Source of the DNA: Agarophyton chilense | Taxonomy: Eukaryota; Rhodophyta; Florideophyceae; Gracilariales; Gracilariaceae | Assembly: GCA_030374765.1 (NCBI GenBank) | Contig: JARGXX010000001.1 | Location: 62,001 to 126,000, forward strand | Reading direction: 5' to 3' | Length of the DNA stretch: 64,000 nucleotides | Part shown: positions 40,083-50,544 of the stretch, one piece after another | How positions within the stretch are numbered: the first letter of the stretch is position 1 | Layout of the letters: every line of letters starts with the position of its first letter | Notes under the pieces: generated by a model | Database searches by the model: none | The model's input: only the letters and a program-made list of their open reading frames with translations | Told to the model about the DNA's origin: nothing | Translations under genes and position numbers: made by a program

Positions 40083-42737
40083 ATGTTAACTTTCATCCAT
40101 TCCTACGGGGCATTCTCATTAGCTGACCTTCGCACTTCGGCGAGTACGTTCAAGGGCCGTCAGATTCCCAAGCACATCGTTGCATCCTTCCCAAAATCTC
40201 GACTTCTGTCGGAATTATCCGGTTCCACAAGATGCAGGGGAGATAGCTTTCCACCTCCAAACAAGAACAAGAGGTCGAAGTCTCGGCCACAGAAGACTGA
40301 AGACTTATTATCTAGTTTTAGCATATCAAGCGCGATCGAAGATTTTCAAGAAAAGTTTGGAAAATCCCCGCCCAAGAGCAACGGCAAGGCTAGACCCCAA
40401 AGCTCGAAGTCGAAGAAATCAAATACGTCTTTTCATCAAAGAACTCTGGAAACGCCTCTTGAACAGCAAAACCTGGATACATCTCTCGAAGAACAAACTC
40501 CAGGCCTTTTAAGAGAAGAACTTGAGCTTTTTGGATTACTTGATGAAGAAGACGGAGTTGTCCCTCCCCCCAATGCGAAAGAAATTCTGTCTTCGTCTAG
40601 CGACATAAATCTTGAGAAACAGAACGACGACGAACTGCGGTCTCTAACAGGTATATCACAGTTGGGACTGAGCAAGGATACCCTCCGCTCGGATGGGTAT
40701 CGCCGCTCCCAAATGGACCCCCGGAAGGCCGACCCAGAAAACATGAAACAGAGACTGGACAAGGTGAAACAACGTCGCAAACGTCTGGCAGCAGAGCGTG
40801 GTGAGGAGTCGATGAAAACCTTGCTGAATTTCGTGAACACTACTTCGGTGTCTAGTTCATCACGGAAGCTTCGCAGCGAAGACATTCCACGATTAGAGAG
40901 GCAAAACCTGAAGAAAGCGGTCCTATTCACTCTGAAGCGTTCTCGAGTGATTGACTACAATGAGGAACGCGCGAGTGCACATGGGTGCGAAATAACGGTA
41001 GGAGTCGAAGATCATCTTCGCCATATTTGGCGTGTACCAAACGTGCGACGACCGTTCGTGGCTTTGCACGAAGCGTTCTCAAGAGTAGATAACCCTCCCT
41101 GCCCAAGATGCCAGAGACGCACACCGCCGCTCAACATGCAGAATATTGACGGTATATGCGACACATGCTACAGAGAAATCTACTTGGAGTCGCCAATGGG
41201 AACAGATGTTACTAATGGCGAACAGTTTTGGGACAAAGAAGAAGTCAAGAAAGAAGAAACTCGTGCTCTTCATGAAGTTATGTCAATTATGAGGGCCATT
41301 GGGTCAAGCGGAAATCATAATAACCCTCCGCCTGGCCAAAAAAACAAATCAGACTCCACCTTCTCGGATCGCACTCAAAACGTGGCATTGAACACCAACA
41401 ACTCTTTGGACATGACAGACGGAACTGGGGGTGCAGAAAACCCACCCACGTTCGCTGAGCGCTCATTCGGGGGCCAGTGGAATATCCAAGCTTCAGATCG
41501 GTCTTTGCGGACGATCAACCCAATCCGCAATTTGGTCCAAAACATCGACGTGAAACCAAACCCAGAGAAGAGATTGATCCGTCTTTCTGTAGGTGATCCA
41601 ACTGTATATGGTAACTTGAAGGTAAGTAGAGAGGTCGTGGATCAATTTTGTGACGTAATTCGGAGCGGTAGGGGAAATGGATACTCGATGTCCATGGGAT
41701 CGCCAGAGGCACGGAAAGCTGTTGCAGATAGATATTCTACCGCAAAATCCCCGCTAAGGGCTGACGACGTTGTGTTGGCTAGTGGAACTTCTGGGGCCCT
41801 TGAAATAGCATTGGGATGCATTGCCAACGAAGGTGACAACGTCTTATTACCAAAACCAGGCTTTCCACTGTTTCGAACCATCGCCGAAGGCTACGGAATA
41901 GAATGTCGATACTATCGTGTGAATCCCGACAAGCAGTGGGAAATTTGTTTGGAAGATCTGCCTAAGCTGGTTGACTTGCGTACGAAAGCCATCGTTGTGA
42001 ACAATCCTTCAAACCCATGTGGGTCGGTATTCTCAGAGTCACATATTGACGATCTTTTGGCTTCTGCATCCGTTCTGAGACTACCCATTATTGCGGATGA
42101 AGTCTACGCGGATATGGTGTTTTCTGGTACGAAGTTCACGTCTATTGCTTCCCGTTCGAATGACGTGCCGGTACTGGCCTTAGGAGGAATAAGCAAGCAG
42201 TTTGTGGTGCCTGGATGGCGTTTAGGCTGGATACTAATTCACGATTGTCATAATATATTCACACGTGGTGAGATTAGGAAGGGCATCAGACAACTAACGA
42301 CGCGCATGTTAGTCCCGAACACACCAGTACAAGCAATGGTACCGAGCTTGCTCAAAGAAGGGATTTCCAACAAGGCTTTCCAGACAGTGATGCATGAGCT
42401 GGAGATGAACGCGAAGTTCACCGCTGAAAAACTGTCAGGGATCGAGGGTGTAAGAGTGGTAGAGCCGCAAGGGGCAATGTACTTGATGGCGGAAATTGAT
42501 GTAGACCGGCTGGGGTTGCAGGATGATATGGAATTTGTGGAGGAATTGCTGAGGGAGGAGTCAGTGTTTGTGTTGCCTGGTCAATGCTTCCAAGCGGAGC
42601 GCTTTATTCGTATTGTATTTTCTGCGCCACGTGCTATGCTGGAGGAGGCAATTGATCGCATTGAAGCGTTCTGCGAGAGGAGAATCGAGGCGTTGGCGAG
42701 CGCCGAAAGGAGCGAGGGTGTGAACAAAAGTGAGTAA
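40083..42737 (+). CDS. Tyrosine-aminotransferase-like enzyme fused to a zinc-ribbon N-terminus
   Basis: An 884-residue protein in one frame. The C-terminal half (about 480-875) is a class I/II PLP aminotransferase of the tyrosine aminotransferase group: GDPTVYGN, NGYSMSMGSPEAR, VLASGTSGALEIA, NNPSNPCGSVFS, ADEVYADMVFSG, and PLP lysine K705 in GGISKQFVVPGWRLGW. It would transfer the amino group of tyrosine or related amino acids to 2-oxoglutarate. The N-terminal 470 residues are not part of that fold. They comprise a Ser/Lys-rich leader, a basic helix (KQRLDKVKQRRKRLAAE), a compact region and a zinc ribbon, C340-x2-C343-x15-C359-x2-C362. The leader could be an organelle transit peptide. No recognised family covers the N-terminal part. 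A read-through of two genes is unlikely since no stop intervenes. Confidence 0.85.
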   Translation: MLTFIHSYGAFSLADLRTSASTFKGRQIPKHIVASFPKSRLLSELSGSTRCRGDSFPPPNKNKRSKSRPQKTEDLLSSFSISSAIEDFQEKFGKSPPKSNGKARPQSSKSKKSNTSFHQRTLETPLEQQNLDTSLEEQTPGLLREELELFGLLDEEDGVVPPPNAKEILSSSSDINLEKQNDDELRSLTGISQLGLSKDTLRSDGYRRSQMDPRKADPENMKQRLDKVKQRRKRLAAERGEESMKTLLNFVNTTSVSSSSRKLRSEDIPRLERQNLKKAVLFTLKRSRVIDYNEERASAHGCEITVGVEDHLRHIWRVPNVRRPFVALHEAFSRVDNPPCPRCQRRTPPLNMQNIDGICDTCYREIYLESPMGTDVTNGEQFWDKEEVKKEETRALHEVMSIMRAIGSSGNHNNPPPGQKNKSDSTFSDRTQNVALNTNNSLDMTDGTGGAENPPTFAERSFGGQWNIQASDRSLRTINPIRNLVQNIDVKPNPEKRLIRLSVGDPTVYGNLKVSREVVDQFCDVIRSGRGNGYSMSMGSPEARKAVADRYSTAKSPLRADDVVLASGTSGALEIALGCIANEGDNVLLPKPGFPLFRTIAEGYGIECRYYRVNPDKQWEICLEDLPKLVDLRTKAIVVNNPSNPCGSVFSESHIDDLLASASVLRLPIIADEVYADMVFSGTKFTSIASRSNDVPVLALGGISKQFVVPGWRLGWILIHDCHNIFTRGEIRKGIRQLTTRMLVPNTPVQAMVPSLLKEGISNKAFQTVMHELEMNAKFTAEKLSGIEGVRVVEPQGAMYLMAEIDVDRLGLQDDMEFVEELLREESVFVLPGQCFQAERFIRIVFSAPRAMLEEAIDRIEAFCERRIEALASAERSEGVNKSE

Positions 42738-44493
42738 CAACTTCAAGCCTACGCTGCCAAAAAAAGCTTCGATTCCATTAGCAGGAGATGATTTCGGAGA
42801 TTGTGTCATACGGAGCAGCGATATGAAAACTGACGGTTTTACCGCTGGGCACGAGCATTCTGTTTGACCGTGCGTCATCCGCGACTTCATGATAGGGAAA
42901 ACAAGCTAAGTTAAACGTTTAAAACTGTTTTCCAACAGAACGCCTTAGATCTTTTTCCATTCCAAAACAAGCTTTGAGTGGGAAAGGCTTCATCTAAGTT
43001 TCTTGTTACATAGGATGATGAAGCAATTAGCGTTTTGTGGAAAGCGAGGAAAACGCCTTCCAAATTTGATGCAGCTTTGTGGCCAAAGCAAGAAACAACT
43101 TGTGTTGCGTGGTCTATGCCGTGCTGTGCTTCTTGCAGGTGCTCGTTCCTTGTTGTGAACAAAAGGTTTCACATTACAAGAAGGGATGCGATCAGGTAGA
43201 AGCAGACTTGAATATGCACCGACGCATCGAGTATGCCTCAAAAAGGCCAAAACCAACGACGTTTGGCGATTTGGTTCCGTTTGCTCACGGAGGGGGAGGG
43301 GTTAAAAGCGTTAGGCAGCGGAAGGTGGCGTGTATTCGGTGGAGAATTATCATAATGCGGCAAAGAGGTCTGAGACGGCGGCTGTGAAGGCGGTGGGTGG
43401 TTCAACTCGTTGGGTTTCGGGTCCTGATGGTGGTAGTAATGATGACCGCACGCGCACATGCGATAGCCCCATCTGTGGCAAGTGAAAAACGGCTTGGGCT
43501 ACAACAACATCACAAAAGACAGGCGGCGGTCAGCGGACGATACAAAAACGCAGCAGGGCTGTGACGACGGGGATGGGATAAGAAAGAGAGGAGGCACGCA
43601 ACTCACCTCTGGGTTGCGAGTGACGTAGCTTACGGCGCGGCGCGGCGACTCGACAACGAAGAAGAGCGCTAGACAGAGACTCTTGATGAAGGCGGAAGAC
43701 AAGTCCCAGTAGAAGAACTCGCAACCGCGGCGCGGACGCGGGCGAGTGACGCGGCGGTTAGAAGCTGATGTGACAGCGCCCAACGGCGACGGCGGCGATA
43801 CTGGCGCCGGCGCATCGTGCAAGGAACAGGCGCCGAAGCCCATGGCGGGCGGAAGAGGGCGGAAAACGGCAGGAAGTAGCGGACGTTGGTGGGGCGCCGA
43901 CGAAGCAATAGGAGCGTAGAGGTATGAGGGCGAAGGGCATCGATCCGACGGAAAGATCGAGATCTCGCAGCGGGACGGAAACCGGTCGCAAAACGGCACG
44001 TGTCGCGTCGGCGTCGGTTTGAATTCAAAGCGCGAGCTGAGCGATGGTGCGCAGTCGGCGCGCGAATGATTGGCGGCACCCGCCGTGAAACGGTCATGCG
44101 CGCAGGCGCCACTTCCTAATTTTCAAACGGCGCCAAGCGGCGCGGCAACGACGGCTCCCCCCCACCCCCCCACCCCCCCACCACGCCTCGCAGTCGCCAC
44201 CTTGTAGCCGTTACGCCTCGCGGCGTTGCGCGCTCGCGCCCGACAACGCAGTCATGGGCTTGCCACGCCCTCCCCGCGCCCCTCCCCCCCCCTATTCCCG
44301 CTGCACCAGTAGTAGTATACATCGCGCTTGCGCATACATCCATCGCCTTCTTCCCCTTGCCTACCCCCCTCCTCCCCCTTCCCCCGTTCCCGTCCTGCGC
44401 CTCCTCCCGTCCGTCGCGTTCTCCCCTCCATCCCTCCACTACCCCCCCTCCACTACCCCCCCTCCCCCCCCAACCGGTCTGTTTGCGCGTATC
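42738..44493. other. Intergenic and CT-rich 5' region of the kinase gene
   Basis: No gene recognised; minus-strand frames around 43.5-44.1 kb are low-complexity Arg/Ser/Pro. From 44150 the plus strand is an extreme C tract, suited to promoter or 5' UTR. The frame is open back to ATG 44254, but this leader reads as proline runs. Confidence 0.4.
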
Positions 44494-47463
44494 ATGCCGC
44501 TTTTTCGTCGCAAGGACAAGCGAAAGCCGGTCGTGGATACGCATCGAGCAAGACAACTTCCTCTACGCGACAGAAACCCCCCACCTGCCCACGTGCCCCC
44601 GCAACAGCCTCGCCGGCTCAACACTGCCAGACGCGCCGATAAGGAGAACGGAAAGCCCGCCGACGACACCACGCACCGTAGATGGGCAAAGCGCGCCCCA
44701 CAGCAGGACCGGAAGCTCAATCGTCAGCGTCATCAGCCCGCAGTGCTAAAGAAATCCCTCACTACTGACCGTAGGCGCTCGGTAAAGGTTGCCGCCCCCG
44801 TTGTTGCGCAAGCACAACCCACCGCTCATAATGCTGTCAAGCACACTGCCGCTGCCCACAGAAAGCAGCGAACCAATGCAACAAATGTCATCGCTCAGCA
44901 GCAACAGCAGCAACAGCAACAACAGCAACAACAGCAACAACAGCAGCAGCAGCAACAACAGCAGCAACAACAGCAGCAACAACAGCAGCAACTCACTTGG
45001 CCTCACGTCGATCTGATACGTATTTTGAGAGCGAATGATGTCGCAGCGGCCGACATCCCCGTCAGACGAATTGCCGCCGCTGCCAGCCGCGATGATGCCA
45101 CACGCCTCAAGATGATTCGAGAGGGAGTGGCTGCCGCCTTGGTCACTTTGCTGCGAACGGAGCATACCACCATTGACATGCGTCGCAACGCCGCATTTGC
45201 CATCGCTGAACTCGCAGTCCTCGAGGCTTGTGAAGATGAGCTTGTTGCTGCCGGCTCAGTGCCACTGCTCATCTGGTTCATCAATCACGCCAACAATCGT
45301 GATCGTTCTACGCTTGCGAGTGCCTGTCGCGGCTTGCGCAATTTGTTGGGCGGCAAGCAAACTACCGCTGTCCAAGCTGTTAAGTACGGTTGCGTAGAGT
45401 ACCTCTTGGCTATTATTGACGGCCGAACCGGCAGGGAACAAGATGCGGACATTATCGTCGAAGCCACGGCCGCCCTTTCGAACCTTTGCGGCCACGGATT
45501 GCGTTTTCAGCGCTACGTCATACGACACGGCGGCCATGCTGCGCTCACCACCCTCGGTATGCGCACTGAGAACGAAGAGGCAATGTTTCACGTCGTCAAT
45601 GTGCTTGCTGAATTTGCGCGCGAGTCAAGGTGGTTGAAGGATATTATTGCCTCTGATGGCTTGAGCACAGCCTTTCGGGCGCTCCAAATTGCCAGGGATC
45701 CAGAAGTTGTCGCCGAAGCATCCCGCCTCATAGGCAACATGGCAGTCACTCAGAAGGCGCGTGTGGCTGTCAGGGAGGCCGGCGGACTTCTTGCGTTACT
45801 TGACAGATTGATGCGATGCAAGTCGTTCAAGGAGGTCGTTCCGTCTTATGATATTGTGCGGGCTGTCGCCAATGTTTGCATGGATGGCAAGGCGGCATCA
45901 GAGGCTCTCACTCAGCGCGATGCGGCTGGCGTTTTGTTGCAAGTGTTTACCGCGCCAGATGCCCCGGAGAAACTCATCCAAACGGCCTTTCGAGCGTTGC
46001 AAGTCCTCGCGCACGGCAGCAAAACCAGGCAGTCAAAAGTGCTCTACGCGATTGGCACTCAAGTTAAATCGGCTGGCCTTGCCGGGCTACCCGTGAAAAG
46101 ATTATACGACTTGCGGCAAGTCATTCTGGAAGAATACCAGGGCAGTGGCGACAGGGATCGGACCGTCGCAATGCCAGAGAGTCTGGAACGACTGTCAAGA
46201 GCATCGGTTCGACTAATCAATACCGGTGTACTCAACCACTCCAGAAGCAATCTTGCGTATTCGAAAGCCGCGGGGGCGCGTCTTATGCAAGGACATGCCC
46301 CCGCAAATGCTGTGCAAAAGGTTACAGACGCTACTTACCAGAATGGCGACCGGCCGAGCGGGCATTCGCGTCCTGGTCCAAAGAACACCAGTCTGAATCG
46401 CAGATCGAGCAGACATCCGGAAGCTTTCAAGTCTACTGGGCGAGTTGTTTCGGTTATCCATCCTCTCAAGCAAACTTCGAAAACGAAGCTCGTGGCTGAG
46501 GGGCGTGCTGATGATGATGACTCCCATGAGCTACCCCGGGGCAACGAAGAGGCTATGGAGAGCGATGCCGTCATGAGAGCACGAATGCTCGAGCGCGAAG
46601 CGGACGGCAACATGACGCAGGACTTCTTCGAAATTGGTCAGGTGCTTGGTAGAGGAGGCTATGGCGCTGTGTTTATGGCGAAGGATGTTCGGACAGGAGA
46701 GATCGTCGCCATCAAGAGGTTCCACAATAGTGGCGCGCTTGTGGATAAGAAGGCGATTAAGGAGCAGAATATCTGGAAGGGTCTGCATCATCAGAACGTT
46801 GTGGAATTCAGAGGCAGCTTTGTCGGCGATAATGGGACGCTGAATTTGGTGGTGGAGTATGTGGACGGACTGAGTCTTGCTGATCATCTTTCGCAATACA
46901 CCGCCTTCCCTGAAACTCTGGTGGCAGAAATTGTAAGACAGGTTTTGTGCGGTCTTGAGTATTTGCACGCAAATGGAGTGACGCATCGGGACTTGAAACC
47001 CGCCAACATTCTTGTGACCCGAAATGCTGCAGTGAAGATATGCGATTTTGGGGTTAGTCGATCGGAAAACGTTCAAACTATAAACCCGGGGCAACAGCAT
47101 ATGGTAGGAACTCCATGGTACATTGCCCCTGAGATGGTAGAATACAGACCATACACAACAAGCGTGGATATATGGAGTCTGGGCTGTACCGTTCTTGAAC
47201 TAGCGACAGGGAGAAGACCGTATCATGAACTGAGTGCGATGCAAGTACTCTTCCGTATGGTCGAAGACCGTCGGCCACCGATCCCATCACATTTGAGTGC
47301 AGAAGCAAAGGATTTCCTCTGCTCTTGCTGGGTATGGGATCCTCAGGAAAGACCCTCCGCGCATGACCTCTTGCGACACCCCTTCATTCTCAAAGCGCGA
47401 AAGTTTAGTGATTCCTCAAAGCAATCATCTGTCGGCACTAATGGAAGTACTATAGAGACGTGA
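44494..47463 (+). CDS. ARM-repeat protein with polyQ tract and C-terminal protein kinase
   Basis: A 989-residue protein when started at ATG 44494 (MPLFRRKDKRK); ATG 44254 would add 80 mostly proline-rich residues. The order is a basic tail, a 32-Gln run (135-166), armadillo-like helical repeats (about 168-480, for example RRNAAFAIAELAV and EATAALSNLCGHG), a disordered linker, then a Ser/Thr kinase (about 713-965). Kinase motifs are all present: GRGGYG (719), VAIK (K741), HRDLKPAN (H831), DFG (D851), GTPWYIAPEM and DIWSLGC. The kinase is STE/MAP3K-like (Cdc15/MAP3K-epsilon flavour). Those relatives carry the kinase first and ARM-type repeats after it; here the order is reversed. It probably acts as a scaffolded signalling kinase. 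It is convergent with the kinesin gene at 48415. Stop TGA. Confidence 0.85.
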   Translation: MPLFRRKDKRKPVVDTHRARQLPLRDRNPPPAHVPPQQPRRLNTARRADKENGKPADDTTHRRWAKRAPQQDRKLNRQRHQPAVLKKSLTTDRRRSVKVAAPVVAQAQPTAHNAVKHTAAAHRKQRTNATNVIAQQQQQQQQQQQQQQQQQQQQQQQQQQQQQQQQLTWPHVDLIRILRANDVAAADIPVRRIAAAASRDDATRLKMIREGVAAALVTLLRTEHTTIDMRRNAAFAIAELAVLEACEDELVAAGSVPLLIWFINHANNRDRSTLASACRGLRNLLGGKQTTAVQAVKYGCVEYLLAIIDGRTGREQDADIIVEATAALSNLCGHGLRFQRYVIRHGGHAALTTLGMRTENEEAMFHVVNVLAEFARESRWLKDIIASDGLSTAFRALQIARDPEVVAEASRLIGNMAVTQKARVAVREAGGLLALLDRLMRCKSFKEVVPSYDIVRAVANVCMDGKAASEALTQRDAAGVLLQVFTAPDAPEKLIQTAFRALQVLAHGSKTRQSKVLYAIGTQVKSAGLAGLPVKRLYDLRQVILEEYQGSGDRDRTVAMPESLERLSRASVRLINTGVLNHSRSNLAYSKAAGARLMQGHAPANAVQKVTDATYQNGDRPSGHSRPGPKNTSLNRRSSRHPEAFKSTGRVVSVIHPLKQTSKTKLVAEGRADDDDSHELPRGNEEAMESDAVMRARMLEREADGNMTQDFFEIGQVLGRGGYGAVFMAKDVRTGEIVAIKRFHNSGALVDKKAIKEQNIWKGLHHQNVVEFRGSFVGDNGTLNLVVEYVDGLSLADHLSQYTAFPETLVAEIVRQVLCGLEYLHANGVTHRDLKPANILVTRNAAVKICDFGVSRSENVQTINPGQQHMVGTPWYIAPEMVEYRPYTTSVDIWSLGCTVLELATGRRPYHELSAMQVLFRMVEDRRPPIPSHLSAEAKDFLCSCWVWDPQERPSAHDLLRHPFILKARKFSDSSKQSSVGTNGSTIET
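44896..44991 (+). repeat. CAG/CAA microsatellite encoding 32 glutamines
   Basis: 96 bp of mixed CAG and CAA codons, in frame within the kinase gene. The mixture of codons makes slippage less likely than in a pure CAG run, which suggests the polyQ tract is maintained at the protein level. Confidence 0.97.
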
Positions 47464-48414
47464 TCATCCTTTTGTTACATGTTGTACTATGAAGTTTTCG
47501 AGGATGAGAATCACCTGCCAAGACCCAAATGCGCCTTTGTTCATCTTTATTGGAAGTCTTTTCATTTTGTAACCATGAACGTCAAACCGCAAACTGCGAC
47601 GTTTTAATGCACAGGTTCAATCGCTTGATCAAACTATATAAATTTTCGCACTTTTTGGAGCAGAGCTATGTACATGAGCAGTTTAATAAAAAGGGTTTTG
47701 ACAAAACTTCATCCTGGGCTCCCTCATCAGTGCGTCATATTCGCACCCGTACAATTATTAGAACCCACGGCACTTGCACGAAGGGTAAATCAAAATAGAA
47801 ATGATTCTTCCCTGGCATTTCGCGACGAATGCATCGTTGCAGTCACGAGAGCAATTATGACATGGGAAAGGGCATGAATATCATCTATCAATCATCTTCT
47901 CTAAAGCTATGGTTCGATACAGCACACGCTTCAGCTCGGGATACGGCCACCTGTATTTGAATCTTTTCCTGTGGCTCGGATCTCACGCCAAAGACTGCGC
48001 TCAGGTCTTTGGTTTCTTTCCATGTCCATCGCGTCGCATGCGGGGGACCCCAACCAAAAGCCTTGTTGGATGATAACCTTACTGCGCGTCATTCCCGACA
48101 CAAATGGCTGTCGCGAGAGCGGCAGATATTCGTATTGTTTGACGTACTGTAGTGGGGTATGCCAGCTTGGTGAGTGTCGAACGGCAAATTTGTAGAAGAG
48201 GGGTGGCAACAAAAGACAGGCTCCCGATGTTCGCGAAATAATTAACATTCGCATGTATTGCGAAAATTTGGTTCATACAAAACTGGGAACACTGTCACCG
48301 TTAATGTCTTCGCGGGCGGTGCTGCACATATTAAGTAAAGTTAGTCTTGTTCTGTACAAAAAAGGAAACGTTCATCCAATAGACACAAAAAGTAGAGCAA
48401 CACATGTAGCAGCA
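47464..48414. other. Intergenic between convergent kinase and kinesin genes
   Basis: Holds both 3' UTRs. AATAAA-type words occur at about 47685. No further gene is seen. Confidence 0.4.
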
Positions 48415-50544
48415 TCAGGTAGATATATTAGTTGCCGTGGAAGGTACTTTGTGCCCGCCTATCATCCGGTCATACACGCCTTTCTGCGTATACCCATAAC
48501 CGTAAAAGTTCTTAAAGGCCTTCCAACCTTTCGGTTTCTTCTTAGGTTTCTCAGCCGAAGAAGTATCACGAGAATCGTCACTTATTCTGATCGACAACTC
48601 AGATGTTACCATCGCGAGTTTATGACGCTCCTCCTCAGAATCTGTTTCATCATCGCCCATTATATCAGCAAGAATAGAATGGTCCGTCTCTGCTTCGGAG
48701 TCATCTATTTCAGCGACCATATCCTCAGGAAGTGGTCTAGGTCTTCGAGACACCGAGCGTACGGACCGCTGCCCGTTTAAAGTAATTCCCTCATTCGTAC
48801 TGTCCATCGTATCCGCCTCAAGACGAGCAGTGGACACACCTCTCGCATCCGTGATAACCGAAAGATCCGACACATTACTTTCCCTCCGTTCCTGACTATC
48901 ACTAGTCAAATCCGCCAGAGCATCAGTGCTCACCAGATCATCAAATGCGTTCTTGCTTCCCGGTAGCCAAGATTGCAAGCTCTTACTGAGCTCTTCGAGA
49001 TACCCCTCAGCCTTCTTGACGTGGGCGCCCTTCTTTCTCGAAACCTCTAGCTGCTGCCGAGCTTCCTCGAGCTTCTTGAACGAAAGGGCAAGTGCTCGAC
49101 GGACAGCTCTTTCACTATGCCGTGCACGGCGCGACGATGAGCGTAATTCAAGGGCGCGCTGGCGTAGCCCACGGAACTCTGATGCTTTCTTTCGCAGCGT
49201 CGCTCTGAGATGATCATTCTCGGTCTCGACTTCATCAACATGCTCCTTGAGATACTTGACCTCCTCCTTGGCGGCCTCCAATTCGACGGATACTGCGATG
49301 GCGTTCGCGGCCTCCACGCCGGAATTGAGCTGCACGGTAGACATGTCAAGCTTGGGGCCTGAGCCGGACATCTCTGTGAAGGAACTGCTGGCTGATTGTG
49401 TATCGCCACTCCTCGCGTTGCCGCCGCTGCGCAACTCAGTTAGTTCGGATTCCATGGCTTGATATTGTTCACGCAAAATTGCAAGCTCCGTGGCAGCTTC
49501 CTTGTATTTTGAACGGTAATCAACGACTTCATTCCGAACGGCAGAATTTGTGACTTTCTTCGCTCTCTCGGCAAATTTGAGCGTGCTAACGGTCTCCTCC
49601 ACATGGGAAGCGGACGGAGTGACAGCGCACATAATAGCGGTTTTGGCATTTCCCCCCAGAGCCGGCCTCAACAAGCGGGTCAGCTTCGAATCACGGTATG
49701 GTAGATGTCCATACTTGCCAGGGTCTCCGTTTGCAGACGAGAGACGATTAATAATAGTGCCCAGCACTAGAAGCGATTTGTTAATATGTGCGCCTTCCTT
49801 TTGTCGCGCACCTTGCGCGCCAGTGGACTTCAACCTCTCCGAACCGGCAAGATCGACGAGATTGAGACTGCTGGCACGAAAACTCTGGTCGACGCCATCG
49901 CCGCCCTTTGATTCAATCTGCAAGGTGAAAATGGTGTGACTACGACTACTCCTGGCATTCATTTTGGTCTCACCGACCTGTCTTGCGGCTTGCCCCTTCT
50001 CCAAAACGGCCATAGCATCCTCATAAGTCTCTACTATGGTCTCCTCGGCATCGACGAAGACGCGGCCTGCCTTGTCCTCCCTGACAACAAGATCGCCGCG
50101 TAGCGGATTCATCAAGTCTCGAATCTTGTCATTATAAATCTCGACGTAAGCAGCGCGAATGAGGTAGGTGCGCGTCTTGGAGGCCGAGGCAGTGCGCAAC
50201 ACATGCTTGATGGCAAGCGGGGTGAGACCTGGGTCAGCGGCGTGACCCAACATGGTATGCGTCTTGCCTGAGCTTGTTTGACCGTAGGCGAAGACGGTGG
50301 CGTTGAAGCCGCCCAGGGCAGCGTCGACGATGGGGGCGGCAATACTCATGTATACTTCGTCGTTGGTGGAGTCGGGGGGAAAGATGGCGTCGTACATAAA
50401 GGTGGAGGCGGTCTTTCTGTCGTTTGCGGGGCGTTTGCGCGAGATTGTGTTGGCTTGCACAGCCCATGCGGAACCGGTGGCGGAGACCTTTTCGCGGTCA
50501 TTGAGCGGGCGGACGCGGACGCCGACGACGACGCTATCCGTCAT
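48415..50544 (-). CDS. Kinesin-7 (CENP-E)-like motor protein
   Basis: A 709-residue N-terminal-motor kinesin, taken from the ATG at 50544 (MTDSVVVGVRVRPL). An in-frame ATG at 50637 would add a hydrophobic 31-residue leader that is probably untranslated. The motor domain (about 1-330) has VRVRPLN, P-loop GQTSSGKT (88-95), switch I NARSSRSH, switch II DLAGSE and the neck-proximal TLKFAERAKKV. A coiled coil of about 200 residues follows (KYKEAATELAILREQYQAM onward), then an acidic Ser-rich tail and a basic, aromatic C-terminus (KKKPKGWKAFKNFYGYGY). The motor signature suits the kinesin-7 group, plus-end motors linked to chromosomes or division. It shares a promoter region with the divergent kinesin at 51403. 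Confidence 0.9.
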   Translation of the reverse strand: MTDSVVVGVRVRPLNDREKVSATGSAWAVQANTISRKRPANDRKTASTFMYDAIFPPDSTNDEVYMSIAAPIVDAALGGFNATVFAYGQTSSGKTHTMLGHAADPGLTPLAIKHVLRTASASKTRTYLIRAAYVEIYNDKIRDLMNPLRGDLVVREDKAGRVFVDAEETIVETYEDAMAVLEKGQAARQVGETKMNARSSRSHTIFTLQIESKGGDGVDQSFRASSLNLVDLAGSERLKSTGAQGARQKEGAHINKSLLVLGTIINRLSSANGDPGKYGHLPYRDSKLTRLLRPALGGNAKTAIMCAVTPSASHVEETVSTLKFAERAKKVTNSAVRNEVVDYRSKYKEAATELAILREQYQAMESELTELRSGGNARSGDTQSASSSFTEMSGSGPKLDMSTVQLNSGVEAANAIAVSVELEAAKEEVKYLKEHVDEVETENDHLRATLRKKASEFRGLRQRALELRSSSRRARHSERAVRRALALSFKKLEEARQQLEVSRKKGAHVKKAEGYLEELSKSLQSWLPGSKNAFDDLVSTDALADLTSDSQERRESNVSDLSVITDARGVSTARLEADTMDSTNEGITLNGQRSVRSVSRRPRPLPEDMVAEIDDSEAETDHSILADIMGDDETDSEEERHKLAMVTSELSIRISDDSRDTSSAEKPKKKPKGWKAFKNFYGYGYTQKGVYDRMIGGHKVPSTATNIST

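Noticed and set aside
44254-44493. N-terminal extension of the ARM-kinase frame
   Set aside because: The leader is a C-rich tract translated as proline runs, more like 5' UTR; ATG 44494 opens a plausible basic N-terminus.
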